The notes: generated by a model not told the origin, from the letters alone. Positions 24,126 to 33,491 are shown, numbered from the stretch's first letter. The stretch: DNA of 64,000 nt from Streptomyces sp. CHD11 (GCF_018638295.1 NZ_JABTTS010000022.1:42958-106957); one strand, 5' to 3'. Program-made: numbers and translations.

Positions 24126-25487
24126 ATGAGCAAGGCCGGTATCACCCTGGCGACGGCGGATCCGCCGACCCCCACCGCCCGCCTCCCCCGGCGCCGTGGC
24201 ATCGAACTCGCCCTGATCGTCCTGGCCGTACTGCTGTCGGTGTACGGATACTGCGCCGTCGGCCTCGCCAGGAACGGCACCGTCCCGCCCGGCGCCGCCG
24301 GTTACGGCGCCGGGCTCGGTGTGCTCGCCCTGGTCGCGCATCTGGCGGTGCGCTGGCGTGCCCCGGACGCCGACCCGCTGCCGCTGCCCATCGGCGTGCT
24401 GCTCAACGGTCTCGGCCTGGTGCTGATCTACCGGCTCGACCTGGAGGCGCCGGGTGAGCGGGCCGCCCCGGCCCAGCTCATCTGGTCGGCGCTGGGGGTG
24501 GCGCTGTTCACCACGGTCGTCCTGGTGCTGCGCGACCACCGGGTGCTCCAGCGCTACACCTACCTCTGTGTCACCACCGCACTGGTCCTGCTGACGGCCC
24601 CCATCCTCTTCCCGGCGGTGAACGGGGCCCGCATCTGGATCCGGATCGCCGGATTCTCCATCCAGCCGGGCGAGTTCGCGAAGGTACTGCTGGCGGTCTT
24701 CTTCGCCGCGTACCTCGCCGCGAACCGGGGAGCCCTCACCTACGCCGGCCGCCGTGTCTGGGGACTGCAGCTGCCCACCGGCCGGGTGCTCGGCCCCATC
24801 GTCGCCGTCTGGCTGGTCAGCGTGGGCGTACTGGTCCTGGAGCGGGACCTCGGTACGTCGCTGCTGTTCTTCGGGCTGTTCGTGGTGCTCCTGTACGTCG
24901 CCACCGGCCGGACCGGGTGGATCGCGCTGGGCCTGCTGCTGGCCTCGCTGGGCGCGGTGGCCGTGGGCCGGCTGGAGCCGCATGTGCACCACCGGATCGA
25001 GACCTGGCTGCACCCGTTCGCCTCCATCGAGGCGGGCGAGGGCCCGAACCAGCTCGCCCAGTCGCTGTTCGCCTTCGCGGAGGGCGGGATCCTCGGCACC
25101 GGGCTCGGGCTCGGACACTCCGTGCTCATCGGCTTCGCGGTCAAGTCCGACTTCATCCTGGCGACGGCCGGTGAGGAGCTGGGGCTGGCCGGGCTGTCCG
25201 CCATCTTCCTGCTGTACGGGCTGCTGGTGGAGCGCGGCTACCGGGCCGGCCTCGCCCTGCCCGACTCCTTCGGCCGGCTGCTCGCCGTGGGCCTCGCCTC
25301 CCTCATGGCGCTCCAGGTGTTCGTCATCGCGGGCGGGGTGACCGGGCTGATCCCGCTGACCGGGATGGCGATGCCGTTCCTGGCGCAGGGCGGCTCGTCG
25401 GTGGTGACCAACTGGACGATCGTGGCGCTGCTGGTCCGGCTGAGCGACCGCGCGCGCCGGCAGGACGACGGGGGTGGCGTCCGGTGA
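24126..25487 (+). CDS. SEDS peptidoglycan polymerase, FtsW/RodA/SpoVE family
   Basis: The 453-residue polytopic protein has about ten predicted spans. Family signatures include VNGARIWIRIAGFSIQPGEF, LERDLGTSLLFFG, the Arg-rich loop ETWLHPF, and GLIPLTGMAMPFLAQGGSS near the C-terminus. SEDS proteins polymerise lipid II into glycan strands together with a class-B penicillin-binding protein, here encoded next with a 4-base overlap. The sequence is longer at the N-terminus than RodA. A role in sporulation or branching rather than main growth is possible but not shown. Confidence 0.92.
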   Translation: MSKAGITLATADPPTPTARLPRRRGIELALIVLAVLLSVYGYCAVGLARNGTVPPGAAGYGAGLGVLALVAHLAVRWRAPDADPLPLPIGVLLNGLGLVLIYRLDLEAPGERAAPAQLIWSALGVALFTTVVLVLRDHRVLQRYTYLCVTTALVLLTAPILFPAVNGARIWIRIAGFSIQPGEFAKVLLAVFFAAYLAANRGALTYAGRRVWGLQLPTGRVLGPIVAVWLVSVGVLVLERDLGTSLLFFGLFVVLLYVATGRTGWIALGLLLASLGAVAVGRLEPHVHHRIETWLHPFASIEAGEGPNQLAQSLFAFAEGGILGTGLGLGHSVLIGFAVKSDFILATAGEELGLAGLSAIFLLYGLLVERGYRAGLALPDSFGRLLAVGLASLMALQVFVIAGGVTGLIPLTGMAMPFLAQGGSSVVTNWTIVALLVRLSDRARRQDDGGGVR

Positions 25488-26941
25488 CCCGTCATATGCG
25501 GCATGCCGCGCTGTTCTGCGCCCTGCTGCTGGTCGCGCTGCTGGTCAACGCGGCCCGTGTGCAGGTCCTGCACGCCGGGGACTACGAGGTCAACCCGGCC
25601 AACCGCCGGGACACCATCTCCCGCTACCAGCAACCGCGCGGGAACATCCTGGTCGCAGGCCGGCCGGTCACCGGGTCACGGGACACCGGGGAGCATCTGC
25701 GCTATGAACGCACGTACACCGAGGGGCCGTTGTACGCCCCGGTGACCGGTTTCGCCTCGCAGGAGTACGGCACGACGCTGCTGGAGCACACCGAGGACGA
25801 GCTGCTGTCCGGCGCGGCCCCGCTGCTCGCCCCGCTCCCGCGCTGGAACGAGTTCACCCGCTCCCGCAACGCCGGCGGCCATGTGGTGACGACGGTCCAT
25901 CCGGCGGCGCAGCGCGCGGCGTACGAGGGTCTGCGCTCGCGGAAGGGGGCCGTGGCGGCGATCGAGCCGTCGACCGGGCGGATCCTGGCGCTGGTGTCGG
26001 TCCCGTCCTACGACCCCGCGCTGCTGTCCGGGAACGAGGCGGTGGCGCGGGACGCCTGGGCGCGGCTGAACGCCGATCCGGACCGGCCGATGCTGAACCG
26101 GGCGGTGCAGCGGACGTATCCGCCCGGTTCGACGTTCAAGGTGGTCACCGCGGCGGCGGCACTGGACGCGGGCGTGGTGAAGAACCTGGACGGGCGGACC
26201 GGCTCCCCCGACCCGTACACCCTGCCGGGCACGACGACCCGGCTGACCAACGGGTCCCGGGGCTGCGAGAACGCCACGGTGCGGGAGGCGTTCGTCCGGT
26301 CGTGCAACACGGTGTTCGCCAAGCTGGGGGTGGACACGGGGGTGGCGAGGATGAAGGACATGGCGCGGAGCTTCGGGTTCAACGACGCCGGCCTGCGGAT
26401 TCCCTTCCCGGTGGCGCGCAGTACCTTCGACACCACGGTGGACCGGGCGCAGTTGGCGCTGTCGTCGATCGGGCAGTACAACACGCGGGCCACGCCGTTG
26501 CAGATGGCGATGGTCGCGGCGGCCGTGGCGGGCGGCGGGCAGGTGCGGGAGCCGTATCTGGTCGAGCGGACCACGCGGGCGGGCGGCGGCACGGTGTCGA
26601 CGGCGGGATCACGTCCGGTGCGGCGGGCCATGCATCCGGCGACGGCGACGCGGATGCGGGAGCTGATGCGCGGCGTGGTGGAGGACGGCACCGGCAGCAG
26701 GGCCGCGATCCCCGGCGCCCTGGTCGGCGCCAAGACCGGCACCGCGCAGCACGGTCTGGGCAACTCCGGTACGCCGTATGCCTGGTTCATCTCGTGGGCG
26801 CAGCACGAGGGGGACATGGAGGCGAAGGTGGCGGTGGCGGTGGTGGTCGAGGACGCGGCGGGGGACCGGGAGGAGATCAGCGGGGGCGGGACGGCGGCGC
26901 CGATCGCGCGGGCGGTGATGGAGGCGGTGCTGAAGTCGTAG
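25484..26941 (+). CDS. Class-B penicillin-binding protein (PbpA-type transpeptidase)
   Basis: The 485-residue protein has a single N-terminal membrane anchor (residues about 5-22), a pedestal domain and a transpeptidase domain. Active-site motifs are S216-T-F-K219 in GSTFKVVT, S273-C-N in VRSCNTVFA, and K417-T-G in VGAKTGTAQ. It crosslinks glycan strands made by the SEDS protein whose stop it overlaps (GTGA). The start is a GTG. It lacks a long C-terminal tail or PASTA domain, which fits PbpA rather than FtsI. A hairpin overlaps the stop codon. Confidence 0.94.
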   Translation: MTRHMRHAALFCALLLVALLVNAARVQVLHAGDYEVNPANRRDTISRYQQPRGNILVAGRPVTGSRDTGEHLRYERTYTEGPLYAPVTGFASQEYGTTLLEHTEDELLSGAAPLLAPLPRWNEFTRSRNAGGHVVTTVHPAAQRAAYEGLRSRKGAVAAIEPSTGRILALVSVPSYDPALLSGNEAVARDAWARLNADPDRPMLNRAVQRTYPPGSTFKVVTAAAALDAGVVKNLDGRTGSPDPYTLPGTTTRLTNGSRGCENATVREAFVRSCNTVFAKLGVDTGVARMKDMARSFGFNDAGLRIPFPVARSTFDTTVDRAQLALSSIGQYNTRATPLQMAMVAAAVAGGGQVREPYLVERTTRAGGGTVSTAGSRPVRRAMHPATATRMRELMRGVVEDGTGSRAAIPGALVGAKTGTAQHGLGNSGTPYAWFISWAQHEGDMEAKVAVAVVVEDAAGDREEISGGGTAAPIARAVMEAVLKS

Positions 26942-26971
26942 CCCCGGCAGCTCACTTGGTGAGACGGGGCT
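26940..26971. terminator. Hairpin terminator behind the PBP gene
   Basis: AGCCCCG (26940-26946) pairs with CGGGGCT (26965-26971); inside lies CTCAC/GTGAG around TTG. It begins within the TAG stop codon. Confidence 0.6.
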
Positions 26972-27007
26972 GCCGGAGCGCCGCGTTCCCGGCCTAACGT
27001 CCGGTCC

Positions 27008-27511
27008 ATGACCGTGACCGCGTACCAACTCGCCCAGGTGAACATCGGCCGGCTCAACGCACCACTGGACTCCCCGCGGTTGAAGGGATTCGTCGACAAC
27101 CTGGACACCGTGAACGCGGACGCCGACGCAGCGGACGGCTTCGTCTGGCGCCTGCAGAGCGAGGGCGGCGACGCGACGGACGTCGCCGTGTTCGGCGACT
27201 CCTGGCTGATCATCAACATGTCGGTGTGGCGGGACACCGACGCCCTGACGGCGTACATGTACCAGGGACGCCACCGGGAGATGCTGGCGCGGCGCCGGGA
27301 GTGGTTCGAGCGTGTCCAGGAGGCGATGGTGGCCCTGTGGTGGGTCCCGTCCGGCCACCGCCCCACGGTCGCGGAGGCCGAGTCCCGCATTCTGCACCTG
27401 CGTGCCAACGGCCCGACGCCGTACGCGTTCACCCTGCGGACGTCGTTCCCGCCGGGGGGTGCGGAGCCTGTCCCGGGGGACGTGCCGGAGGGGCTGGGCT
27501 GCTCGGCCTAG
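27008..27511 (+). CDS. DUF3291-family protein
   Basis: The 167-residue protein is soluble and matches the DUF3291 pattern: an N-terminal QLAQVNIGRL, a central NADADAADGFVWRLQ and SDSWLIINMSVW-like core (here GDSWLIINMSVWRD), then MLARRREWFERV and a W-W-V-P segment (LWWVPSGHRPT). The fold is related to antibiotic-biosynthesis-monooxygenase/dimeric ferredoxin-like barrels. No reaction is established. The C-terminal 20 residues after FTLRTSFPPGG are Pro/Gly-rich. Its stop overlaps by four bases the convergent Uma2 gene. It stands alone. Confidence 0.85.
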   Translation: MTVTAYQLAQVNIGRLNAPLDSPRLKGFVDNLDTVNADADAADGFVWRLQSEGGDATDVAVFGDSWLIINMSVWRDTDALTAYMYQGRHREMLARRREWFERVQEAMVALWWVPSGHRPTVAEAESRILHLRANGPTPYAFTLRTSFPPGGAEPVPGDVPEGLGCSA

Positions 27512-28107
27512 CGGCGGCGGTCGACGGCGGTGAGGTCGATGTCGACGGGGAACGGCACGGTGAGCTTGAGCCGGTTGTGGAAGATGCCCATGGGTACGTA
27601 CGACTTGGTCATCGGGTCCAGTTCGTAGACGTAGACCACCGGGAGTCCGTCGTTCTGCTCGACGCGCCAGTAGTGCGGAATGCCTACCGCCGCATACTTG
27701 CGCGGCTTCAGTTCACGGTCTCGCTCCTCGGAGTCGTCGGAGACGACTTCCACAGCGACCAGAACGTCTTCCGGCCGGAACCAGGTCTGCCTCGGGCCGG
27801 TGTCGGCGTCCTCGCGAACCACCAGGACGTCGGGCTCCGGCCGATTGCGCTTGTTGAGCTTGATGGTCATCTCCCGGATGGCATCCCACCCGTCTGGCAC
27901 CTGCTCCCGCAGGCTTGTTTCGAACAACCCCATGGCGCGTGAGTGAAATCGGGTCTGCGGACTCACGAAGACGAGGCTCCCGTCGATCAGCTCCGTGTGC
28001 GGAGGCAGGTTGGGAAGCTTGTCCAGGTCGTCCGCCGTCCAGCCACCCACCGGCGGACGCGGCCACTCGTAGTCCTCGTCCAGCCCGTAGTCGCGTGCGG
28101 CGCTCAT
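27508..28107 (-). CDS. Uma2-family PD-(D/E)XK nuclease-fold protein
   Basis: The 199-residue protein has the Uma2 pattern typical of Streptomyces: an N-terminal DEDYEWPRPPVGGW and TADDLDKLPNLPPHTELIDG, then PEPDVLVVRED and VAVEVVSDDSEERDRELK, which carry the D...E-x-K-like catalytic residues. It ends in a beta-rich tail (PFPVDIDLTAV). The fold is that of restriction-type nucleases, but the biological role of Uma2 proteins, often multicopy in this genus, is unknown. I chose the ATG at 28107 with GGAG upstream instead of the ATG at 28119. Confidence 0.88.
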   Translation of the reverse strand: MSAARDYGLDEDYEWPRPPVGGWTADDLDKLPNLPPHTELIDGSLVFVSPQTRFHSRAMGLFETSLREQVPDGWDAIREMTIKLNKRNRPEPDVLVVREDADTGPRQTWFRPEDVLVAVEVVSDDSEERDRELKPRKYAAVGIPHYWRVEQNDGLPVVYVYELDPMTKSYVPMGIFHNRLKLTVPFPVDIDLTAVDRRR

Positions 28108-28331
28108 GATCGCTCCCATGTGCTGCAGTGTGACCGGCAGTGCCAGCCTACCCAGGGCGAACAGCGAGACCGCACTCCATGAGGCGAACGGAACTGCGTG
28201 CCGTCGACGCTGTCGCCGGATGGACCACCCGTCGACAACTCCCGCACAGGGGATTGACGCCCTTGCTGACAGGCAGTCTCATACAGGGGTGACCCGCCGG
28301 TAACACGAGACGCCCATGAGGTGGAACCGCC

Positions 28332-29270
28332 ATGACGACCCTGACGGATGCGGACGCGGTCGACGGCCTGCGTGATGCGCTCGGGCTGCTCAAGGACCGC
28401 GAGCAGGTGGCCGAGCGACTGCTCGAGTCGTCCGCCAAGCACTCCTTCGACCCCGACAAGGAGCTGGACTGGGAAGCGCCCTTCGAGGAGGGCAAGTGGT
28501 TCTGGCCGCCGGAGCTGGTGTCGCTGTACGGCACTCCGATGTGGCGGCGGATGAGCGAGGAGCAGCGCATCCTGCTCTCCGGCCACGAGGCCGCAGCGCT
28601 CGCCTCGCTCGGCATCTGGTTCGAGCTGATACTGATGCAGCTGCTGGTGCGGCACATCTACGACAAGTCGGCCACGAGCGCCCACGTGCGCTACGCGCTC
28701 ACCGAGATCGAGGACGAGTGCCGGCACTCGAAGATGTTCGCCCGCCTGATCACCCGCGGGGACACCCCCTGGTACCCGGTGAGCCGGGCGCACCAGAACC
28801 TCGGCCGGCTGTTCAAGACGATCTCCACCACACCGGGCTCCTTCACGGCGACCCTGCTCGGCGAGGAGGTCCTGGACTGGATGCAGCGGCTGACCTTCCC
28901 CGACGAGCGGGTCCAGCCGCTGATCCGGGGCGTCACCCGCATCCATGTCGTCGAGGAGGCGCGGCATGTGCGCTACGCCCGTGAGGAGCTGCGGCGGCAG
29001 ATGGTGACCGCGCCGAAGTGGTCGCAGGAGTTCACCCGGGTCACCTCCGGGGAGTTCGCCCGGGTGTTCTCCGTGGCGTTCGTGAACCCCGAGGTGTACG
29101 GCAGCGTCGGCCTCGACCGGCGGGAGGCGGTCGCCCAGGTCAGGGCGAGCGGACACCGGCGGGACGTGATGCAGCAGGGGTCGAAGCGGCTCACGGACTT
29201 CCTGGACGACATCGGCGTGCTGCGCGGCGTCGGGCGGCGGCTGTGGAAGTCGTCCGGGCTGCTGGCGTAG
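28332..29270 (+). CDS. AurF-like diiron oxygenase
   Basis: The 312-residue helical protein has the ligands of a ferritin-like diiron enzyme: E125 in EIEDECRHSKMF with H131, EEVLDWMQ in the middle, and H205/E208/H212 in HVVEEARHVRYARE. AurF oxidises aryl amines to nitro groups; related enzymes act on other substrates, and this one is of the type widespread outside gene clusters. A TetR regulator follows 50 bases downstream and probably controls it. The upstream 224 bases to 28107 hold no gene; a TTGACG near 28254 may be a -35 box. Confidence 0.88.
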   Translation: MTTLTDADAVDGLRDALGLLKDREQVAERLLESSAKHSFDPDKELDWEAPFEEGKWFWPPELVSLYGTPMWRRMSEEQRILLSGHEAAALASLGIWFELILMQLLVRHIYDKSATSAHVRYALTEIEDECRHSKMFARLITRGDTPWYPVSRAHQNLGRLFKTISTTPGSFTATLLGEEVLDWMQRLTFPDERVQPLIRGVTRIHVVEEARHVRYAREELRRQMVTAPKWSQEFTRVTSGEFARVFSVAFVNPEVYGSVGLDRREAVAQVRASGHRRDVMQQGSKRLTDFLDDIGVLRGVGRRLWKSSGLLA

Positions 29271-29320
29271 GCGCGACGGGCGACCGGCGGGCCCTGTGCG
29301 CGGGCGGTTACGCTGCGGGC

Positions 29321-29974
29321 ATGACCTCGCAGGCGTCCACCCCCGCCTACCGGCGGCTCAGTGTCGAGGAGCGTCGCGGCCAGCTGCTGGAGGCCGCGCT
29401 GTCCCTCTTCGCCCACCACGCCCCGGAGGACGTGTCGCTGGACGACGTGGCGGAGGCGGCGGGTGTGTCACGGCCCCTGGTCTACCGGTACTTCCCCGGC
29501 GGCAAGCAACAGCTGTACGAGGCGGCCCTGACCTCCGCCGCCGACGAACTGCGGGACTGCTTCGACGAGCCGCACGACGGCCCGCTGCTCCCCCGGCTGT
29601 CCCGGGCCGTCGACCGCTACCTCACCTTCGTCGACCAGCACGACGCGGGTTTCAGCGCGCTGCTCCAGGGCGGAAGCGTCGTGGAGACCTCCCGTACGAC
29701 CGCGATCGTGGACGGGGTGCGCCGGGCGGCGGCCGAGCACATCCTCAGCCATCTCGACGTCACCGGGCCCGGCCCCCGGCTGCGGATGACCATCCGGATG
29801 TGGATCACCGCCGTGGAGGCGGCCTCGCTGATCTGGCTGGACGAGGACAAGCAGCCTCCGCCGGAGGAGCTGCGGGACTGGCTCGTGGAACAGTTCATGG
29901 CGGTGCTGGAGGTGACCGCGCGGCGCGACACGCAGACCGACGCGCTGGTACGGAGGCTGGCCTCCGAGCTCTGA
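29321..29974 (+). CDS. TetR-family transcriptional regulator
   Basis: The 217-residue repressor-type protein has an N-terminal TetR HTH (LLEAALSLFAHHAPEDVSLD, then VAEAAGVSRPLVYRYFPGG) and an all-helical ligand domain. I chose the ATG at 29321. It lies in the same orientation 50 bases after the diiron oxygenase gene, so the two are probably cotranscribed and autoregulated. The ligand is unknown. Confidence 0.92.
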   Translation: MTSQASTPAYRRLSVEERRGQLLEAALSLFAHHAPEDVSLDDVAEAAGVSRPLVYRYFPGGKQQLYEAALTSAADELRDCFDEPHDGPLLPRLSRAVDRYLTFVDQHDAGFSALLQGGSVVETSRTTAIVDGVRRAAAEHILSHLDVTGPGPRLRMTIRMWITAVEAASLIWLDEDKQPPPEELRDWLVEQFMAVLEVTARRDTQTDALVRRLASEL

Positions 29975-30010
29975 CGGGCCGGGAGGCCTTGTCGGCCGGT
30001 CGCGTACGCC

Positions 30011-30343
30011 ATGGCCGAAACTGGTGACGTGAAGAGCCAAGACACCCCCTTCGAGGGCGGACCCATGGACGGGCGGGTGCTGCCGGTGCTGCTGGGCATC
30101 ACCGGGCACCCGCCCAAGATCTACCGCATCCCCGTCCCGGCCCCGGACGGCGGACCGCCCACCGTGCTCGTCTACCGGCGGGTGCCCCGCGGGCAGAGCT
30201 CACGGACCGGGCTGACCCGGGGGTGGAAGTACCTCCACGACCCGGCGGGGGAGACCGGCAGCCGGCTGAGGTGGCCGTGGTCGAAGCCCGCGCCCGATCC
30301 AGACGCCACGCCGAAGGGCAAACCGGACGACGCCGACGGGTGA
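30011..30343 (+). CDS. Conserved small hypothetical protein
   Basis: The 110-residue protein is hydrophilic, without signal or membrane segments. A central segment, DGRVLPVLLGITGHPPKIYR followed by IPVPAPDGGPPTVLVYRR, looks like a small beta fold, and the C-terminal third is Lys/Pro/Asp-rich and probably disordered. The WKYLHDP segment is typical of a family of short Streptomyces proteins of unknown function, as I remember it. An internal GTG at codon 7 is an alternative start. It is downstream of the TetR gene but with a 36-base gap. Confidence 0.6.
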   Translation: MAETGDVKSQDTPFEGGPMDGRVLPVLLGITGHPPKIYRIPVPAPDGGPPTVLVYRRVPRGQSSRTGLTRGWKYLHDPAGETGSRLRWPWSKPAPDPDATPKGKPDDADG

Positions 30344-30450
30344 CCCCGTTCCGCCGAACCGCGCACACTCGGCGCGCGGGTTCCGGCGGCCCGCCGGATG
30401 CTCGCGATGCGGAGTGGACGAGCGTGCCGCCCCGCGTCGGAGGTGATGGC

Positions 30451-31614
30451 GTGTCAGGAATGCTTCCGCGTCTGGTGTGTACGGCGGTGCTGGCCGCCGG
30501 GAGCGTACTCGCACCCGTGTCCGCGGCGGCCGTCCCGGAACCGGGGGCGGGCGCGGGCGGACCGGGAGAGCGCTCCGTGGCCGAGCTGCTGACGGAGCTT
30601 CAGACGCTGTACCGGGAGGCCGGGAAGGCCACCGAGTCGCACAACGCCACCGAGGAGCTGCTCAAGAAGCAGCGCGCCGAGACCGGGCGGCTGGAGCGTG
30701 CGCTGGCCCGGACCCGGACCTCCCTGCACAACAGCCGGGGCGCGGCCGGCCGGCTGGCCCGGCAGCAGTACCAGGGCGTCAGCGGCCTCTCCCCCTACAT
30801 CCGGCTGTTGCTGGCGCGCGATCCCCAGCGGGCGCTCGACCAGGGTCATGTGATCGGGCAGCTGGCGCGGGAGCGGGCGGAGACGGTGGGCCGGCTCACC
30901 GGCGAGGAGAGGGCGGCAGGCGAACTGGCCCGCCGGGCGCGCAAGGCCCTAGACGACCGGCGCGTCCTCACCGAGCGGAGCGAGAGACAACGGGACGAGG
31001 TGCGCTCACGGCTCCACGACGTGGAGGAGCTGCTGGCCTCCCTCACCGCCGAACAGCTGGCCGCGCTGGCCGAACTGGAGCGCGGCGAGATCGCCGGGGC
31101 GCAGGAGGAACTGGTCGCCTCGGGCGCGCTGGGCAGTGGCGGCACGCCTCCCAGCGCGGCGGGCGAACGGGCCGTGCGGTACGCCGTGGAGCAGCTCGGG
31201 AAGCCGTACGCGTGGGGGGCGGAAGGGCCCGCCGCGTACGACTGCTCGGGGCTGACCTCCGAGTCGTGGGACGCCGCCGGGACGCCGGTCCCCCGGACCA
31301 GCCAGGAGCAGTGGGCGCGGCTGGAGCGGATCGAGCTGGCGGAACTGCGGCCGGGAGACCTCGTCGTGTACTTCCCGGAGGCCACGCACGTCGCCCTCTA
31401 CCTCGGCGACGGCATGGTGGTGCAGGCTCCCCGCCCCGGCGCGCGGATCAAGGTCTCCCCCATCGCGGCCAACCCGGTGCTCGGCGCGGTGCGCCCCGAC
31501 CCGGACGGGCAGCCCCTGGCACGGTATGTGCCGCCGGAGCTCCCCGAGGGGGCGGCGGACGGGTCCGACGCCGGCTACTCGGCCGGTCACGCGCCCGAGA
31601 GCTCCGCCAGGTAG
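30451..31614 (+). CDS. Secreted NlpC/P60 peptidoglycan endopeptidase
   Basis: The 387-residue precursor has a signal peptide (VCTAVLAAGSVLAPVSAAAV), a long coiled-coil region (about 45-235, rich in R/E/L), and a C-terminal NlpC/P60 domain with the catalytic Cys in YDCSGLT and His in THVALYLGDG. It probably cleaves stem peptides in the cell wall. I chose the GTG at 30451, preceded by GGAGGTG. The last 28 bases overlap the convergent monooxygenase gene. This coiled-coil/P60 layout is like RipA/RpfI-associated hydrolases of actinobacteria. Confidence 0.9.
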   Translation: MSGMLPRLVCTAVLAAGSVLAPVSAAAVPEPGAGAGGPGERSVAELLTELQTLYREAGKATESHNATEELLKKQRAETGRLERALARTRTSLHNSRGAAGRLARQQYQGVSGLSPYIRLLLARDPQRALDQGHVIGQLARERAETVGRLTGEERAAGELARRARKALDDRRVLTERSERQRDEVRSRLHDVEELLASLTAEQLAALAELERGEIAGAQEELVASGALGSGGTPPSAAGERAVRYAVEQLGKPYAWGAEGPAAYDCSGLTSESWDAAGTPVPRTSQEQWARLERIELAELRPGDLVVYFPEATHVALYLGDGMVVQAPRPGARIKVSPIAANPVLGAVRPDPDGQPLARYVPPELPEGAADGSDAGYSAGHAPESSAR

Positions 31615-32840
31615 GCGGCGGTCTTCTCGGGCTCGTAGAAGAAGTTCTCGAAGTCGGCGGGGTCGTCGAAGCCGTTCGCGAAGCGGTCGGCGGCCGGCTG
31701 GAGCTGTCCGGCCGCGCCGATCAGGTTCAGGACGTGCTCCGGCGGCGGGGCGAGCATCGCGTTCGTCCACTTGGTGACGTGCCGGGCCGTCTCCCAGTAG
31801 CGGTCGAAGGTCGCCCGCATCCAGGCCTCGTCGAACTCCTTCTCACCCTGCTCCAGGATCGAGGCGAGGTAGGCGGCGGCGCACTTGGAGGCGGAGTTGG
31901 AACCCTGGCCGGTGATCGGGTCGTTGGCGACGACCACGTCGGCGACCCCGAGGACGAGACCGCCGGAGGGCAGCCGGCCGACGGGGCCCCGGACGGTGGG
32001 GGCGTAGCGTCCGGCGAGGGTGCCGCCGGCGTCGGTCAGCTCGACCTTGGTGGCCCGCGCGTACTCCCACGGGAGGAACCTCTCCATGAGTTCCAGGGTC
32101 AGGGAGAGGTGCTCGGCGGGATCCCTGACGTCCTTGAACGCGTCCAGCGGGCCGCCGGGTATGCCCTCCCAGAACAGGATGTCGGCACGGCCCGAGGTGG
32201 TGAGCGTCGGCATGACGAACATCTCGCCGACCCCGGGGACGAGGTTGCAGCGGACCGCCTCGGTGTCCGGGTGCTCCGGACGCGGGCCGAGACCGTGCAC
32301 GTAGGCCACCGCGAGGGCGCGCTGCGGCTCGCTGTAGGGGGAGCGCTCCGCGTCCCGGCCGAACATCTGCACGAGCTCGCCCTTGCCCGCCGAGACGAGC
32401 ACGAGGTCGTACGTACGGGAGAAGTAGTCGAGGTCGCCGACGGCCGCGCCGTGGATGACCAGCTGGCCGCCGCGCTGGGCGAAGGTCTCCATCCAGCCCG
32501 CCATCTTCACCCGCTGGTCGACCGACTGCGCGAACCCGTCGAGCCTGCCCAGCCAGTCGATCGCGCGCTGGGTGGGGCCCGGGTCGTGCGAGCCGGGGGC
32601 CGCGACCGAGACACCGAGGCCCTGGATCTTCGGGGCCTGGGACTCCCAGAAGTTGAGCTGGAGGTCGCGCTCGTGCTGCAGGGCGGTGTGGAACATGCAC
32701 TGCGTCGACATGACCCGCCCGGTACGGATCTCGTCGGCGGTCCGGTTGGACATCAGGGTGACCTCGTACCCGTGCGACTGGAGGCCGAGGGCGAGCTGGA
32801 GTCCGGACTGACCGGCTCCGACGACGAGTATCTTCCGCAT
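31587..32840 (-). CDS. Styrene/indole-monooxygenase-like FAD-dependent oxygenase
   Basis: The 417-residue flavoprotein begins with a GxGxxG dinucleotide motif (ILVVGAGQSGLQLALGLQ) and has the StyA-type pattern (VMSTQCMFHTALQHERDLQL; DLVLVSAGKGELVQMFGRD). A second FAD-contact region is VADVVVANDPITGQGSN. StyA-type enzymes epoxidise styrene or indole with FADH2 from a reductase; no reductase gene is nearby. It starts 12 bases after the CvnD stop, so it belongs to the conservon transcript. The native substrate is unknown. Confidence 0.88.
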   Translation of the reverse strand: MRKILVVGAGQSGLQLALGLQSHGYEVTLMSNRTADEIRTGRVMSTQCMFHTALQHERDLQLNFWESQAPKIQGLGVSVAAPGSHDPGPTQRAIDWLGRLDGFAQSVDQRVKMAGWMETFAQRGGQLVIHGAAVGDLDYFSRTYDLVLVSAGKGELVQMFGRDAERSPYSEPQRALAVAYVHGLGPRPEHPDTEAVRCNLVPGVGEMFVMPTLTTSGRADILFWEGIPGGPLDAFKDVRDPAEHLSLTLELMERFLPWEYARATKVELTDAGGTLAGRYAPTVRGPVGRLPSGGLVLGVADVVVANDPITGQGSNSASKCAAAYLASILEQGEKEFDEAWMRATFDRYWETARHVTKWTNAMLAPPPEHVLNLIGAAGQLQPAADRFANGFDDPADFENFFYEPEKTAAYLAELSGA

Positions 32841-32852
32841 GCGGGGAGTCTC

Positions 32853-33491
32853 CTACTCGGGGGATTCGTCGAGCGCGTGGCCCACGAGGGACAGAAGGGT
32901 CTCGATGGCCGAGATCCGGCGGCGCGCGTCCATGATCATTACAGGTATGTGCGCGGGGATCGTCAAGGCGTCCCGTACGTCCTCGGCGTCGAAGTACTCG
33001 CTGCCGTCGAAGTGGTTGACCGCGACGACGTACGGCAGTCCGCAGCTCTCGAAGTAGTCCAGCGCGGGCCAGCAGTCCTTCAGACGGCGGGTGTCGGCCA
33101 TCACGACGGCGCCGATCGCACCGCGCACCAGGTCGTCCCACATGAACCAGAACCGCTGCTGACCGGGGGTGCCGAAGAGGTAGAGCACCAGGTCGTCGTC
33201 GAGCGTGATGCGGCCGAAGTCCATCGCCACGGTGGTGGTGGTCTTGCCCGGTGTGGCGGTGAGATCGTCGGTCCCGGCGCTCGCCTCGGTCATCAGCGCC
33301 TCGGTCTGCAGGGGCGTGATCTCCGAGACGGCGGTGACCAGCGTGGTCTTGCCGACGCCGAAGCCTCCCGCCACCACTATCTTCGTGGCGATCGGCGCGC
33401 GGGTGCGGTCCGTCTGCCAGGGCAGCAGGGGCTCGTCTCCTTCGACGAGCGGGGAGACGCCGTGAGCGGCGTCAGAGACGACGGAGTCCAC
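32853..33491 (-). CDS. cvnD: CvnD-type small GTPase (conservon)
   Basis: The 212-residue GTP/ATP-binding protein has the P-loop GGFGVGKTTLV, a switch region GTPGQQRFWFMWDD and NHFDG in place of NKxD. The fold is Ras/MglA-like. Conservons work like a eukaryotic GPCR module, with CvnA as sensor and CvnB-D as a membrane-associated complex. Its start overlaps cvnC by 20 bases. The N-terminus carries about 30 acidic residues before the P-loop. Confidence 0.93.
   Translation of the reverse strand: MDSVVSDAAHGVSPLVEGDEPLLPWQTDRTRAPIATKIVVAGGFGVGKTTLVTAVSEITPLQTEALMTEASAGTDDLTATPGKTTTTVAMDFGRITLDDDLVLYLFGTPGQQRFWFMWDDLVRGAIGAVVMADTRRLKDCWPALDYFESCGLPYVVAVNHFDGSEYFDAEDVRDALTIPAHIPVMIMDARRRISAIETLLSLVGHALDESPE

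Noticed and set aside
27508..28107. Restriction or defence system around the Uma2 protein
   Set aside because: No methyltransferase, helicase or other defence partner is adjacent. Uma2 genes are common as single genes in Streptomyces.
28254..28290. Promoter of the diiron oxygenase at TTGACG
   Set aside because: The -35 word is good, but no TAnnnT stands at 16-18 bases, so I did not list it as a feature.
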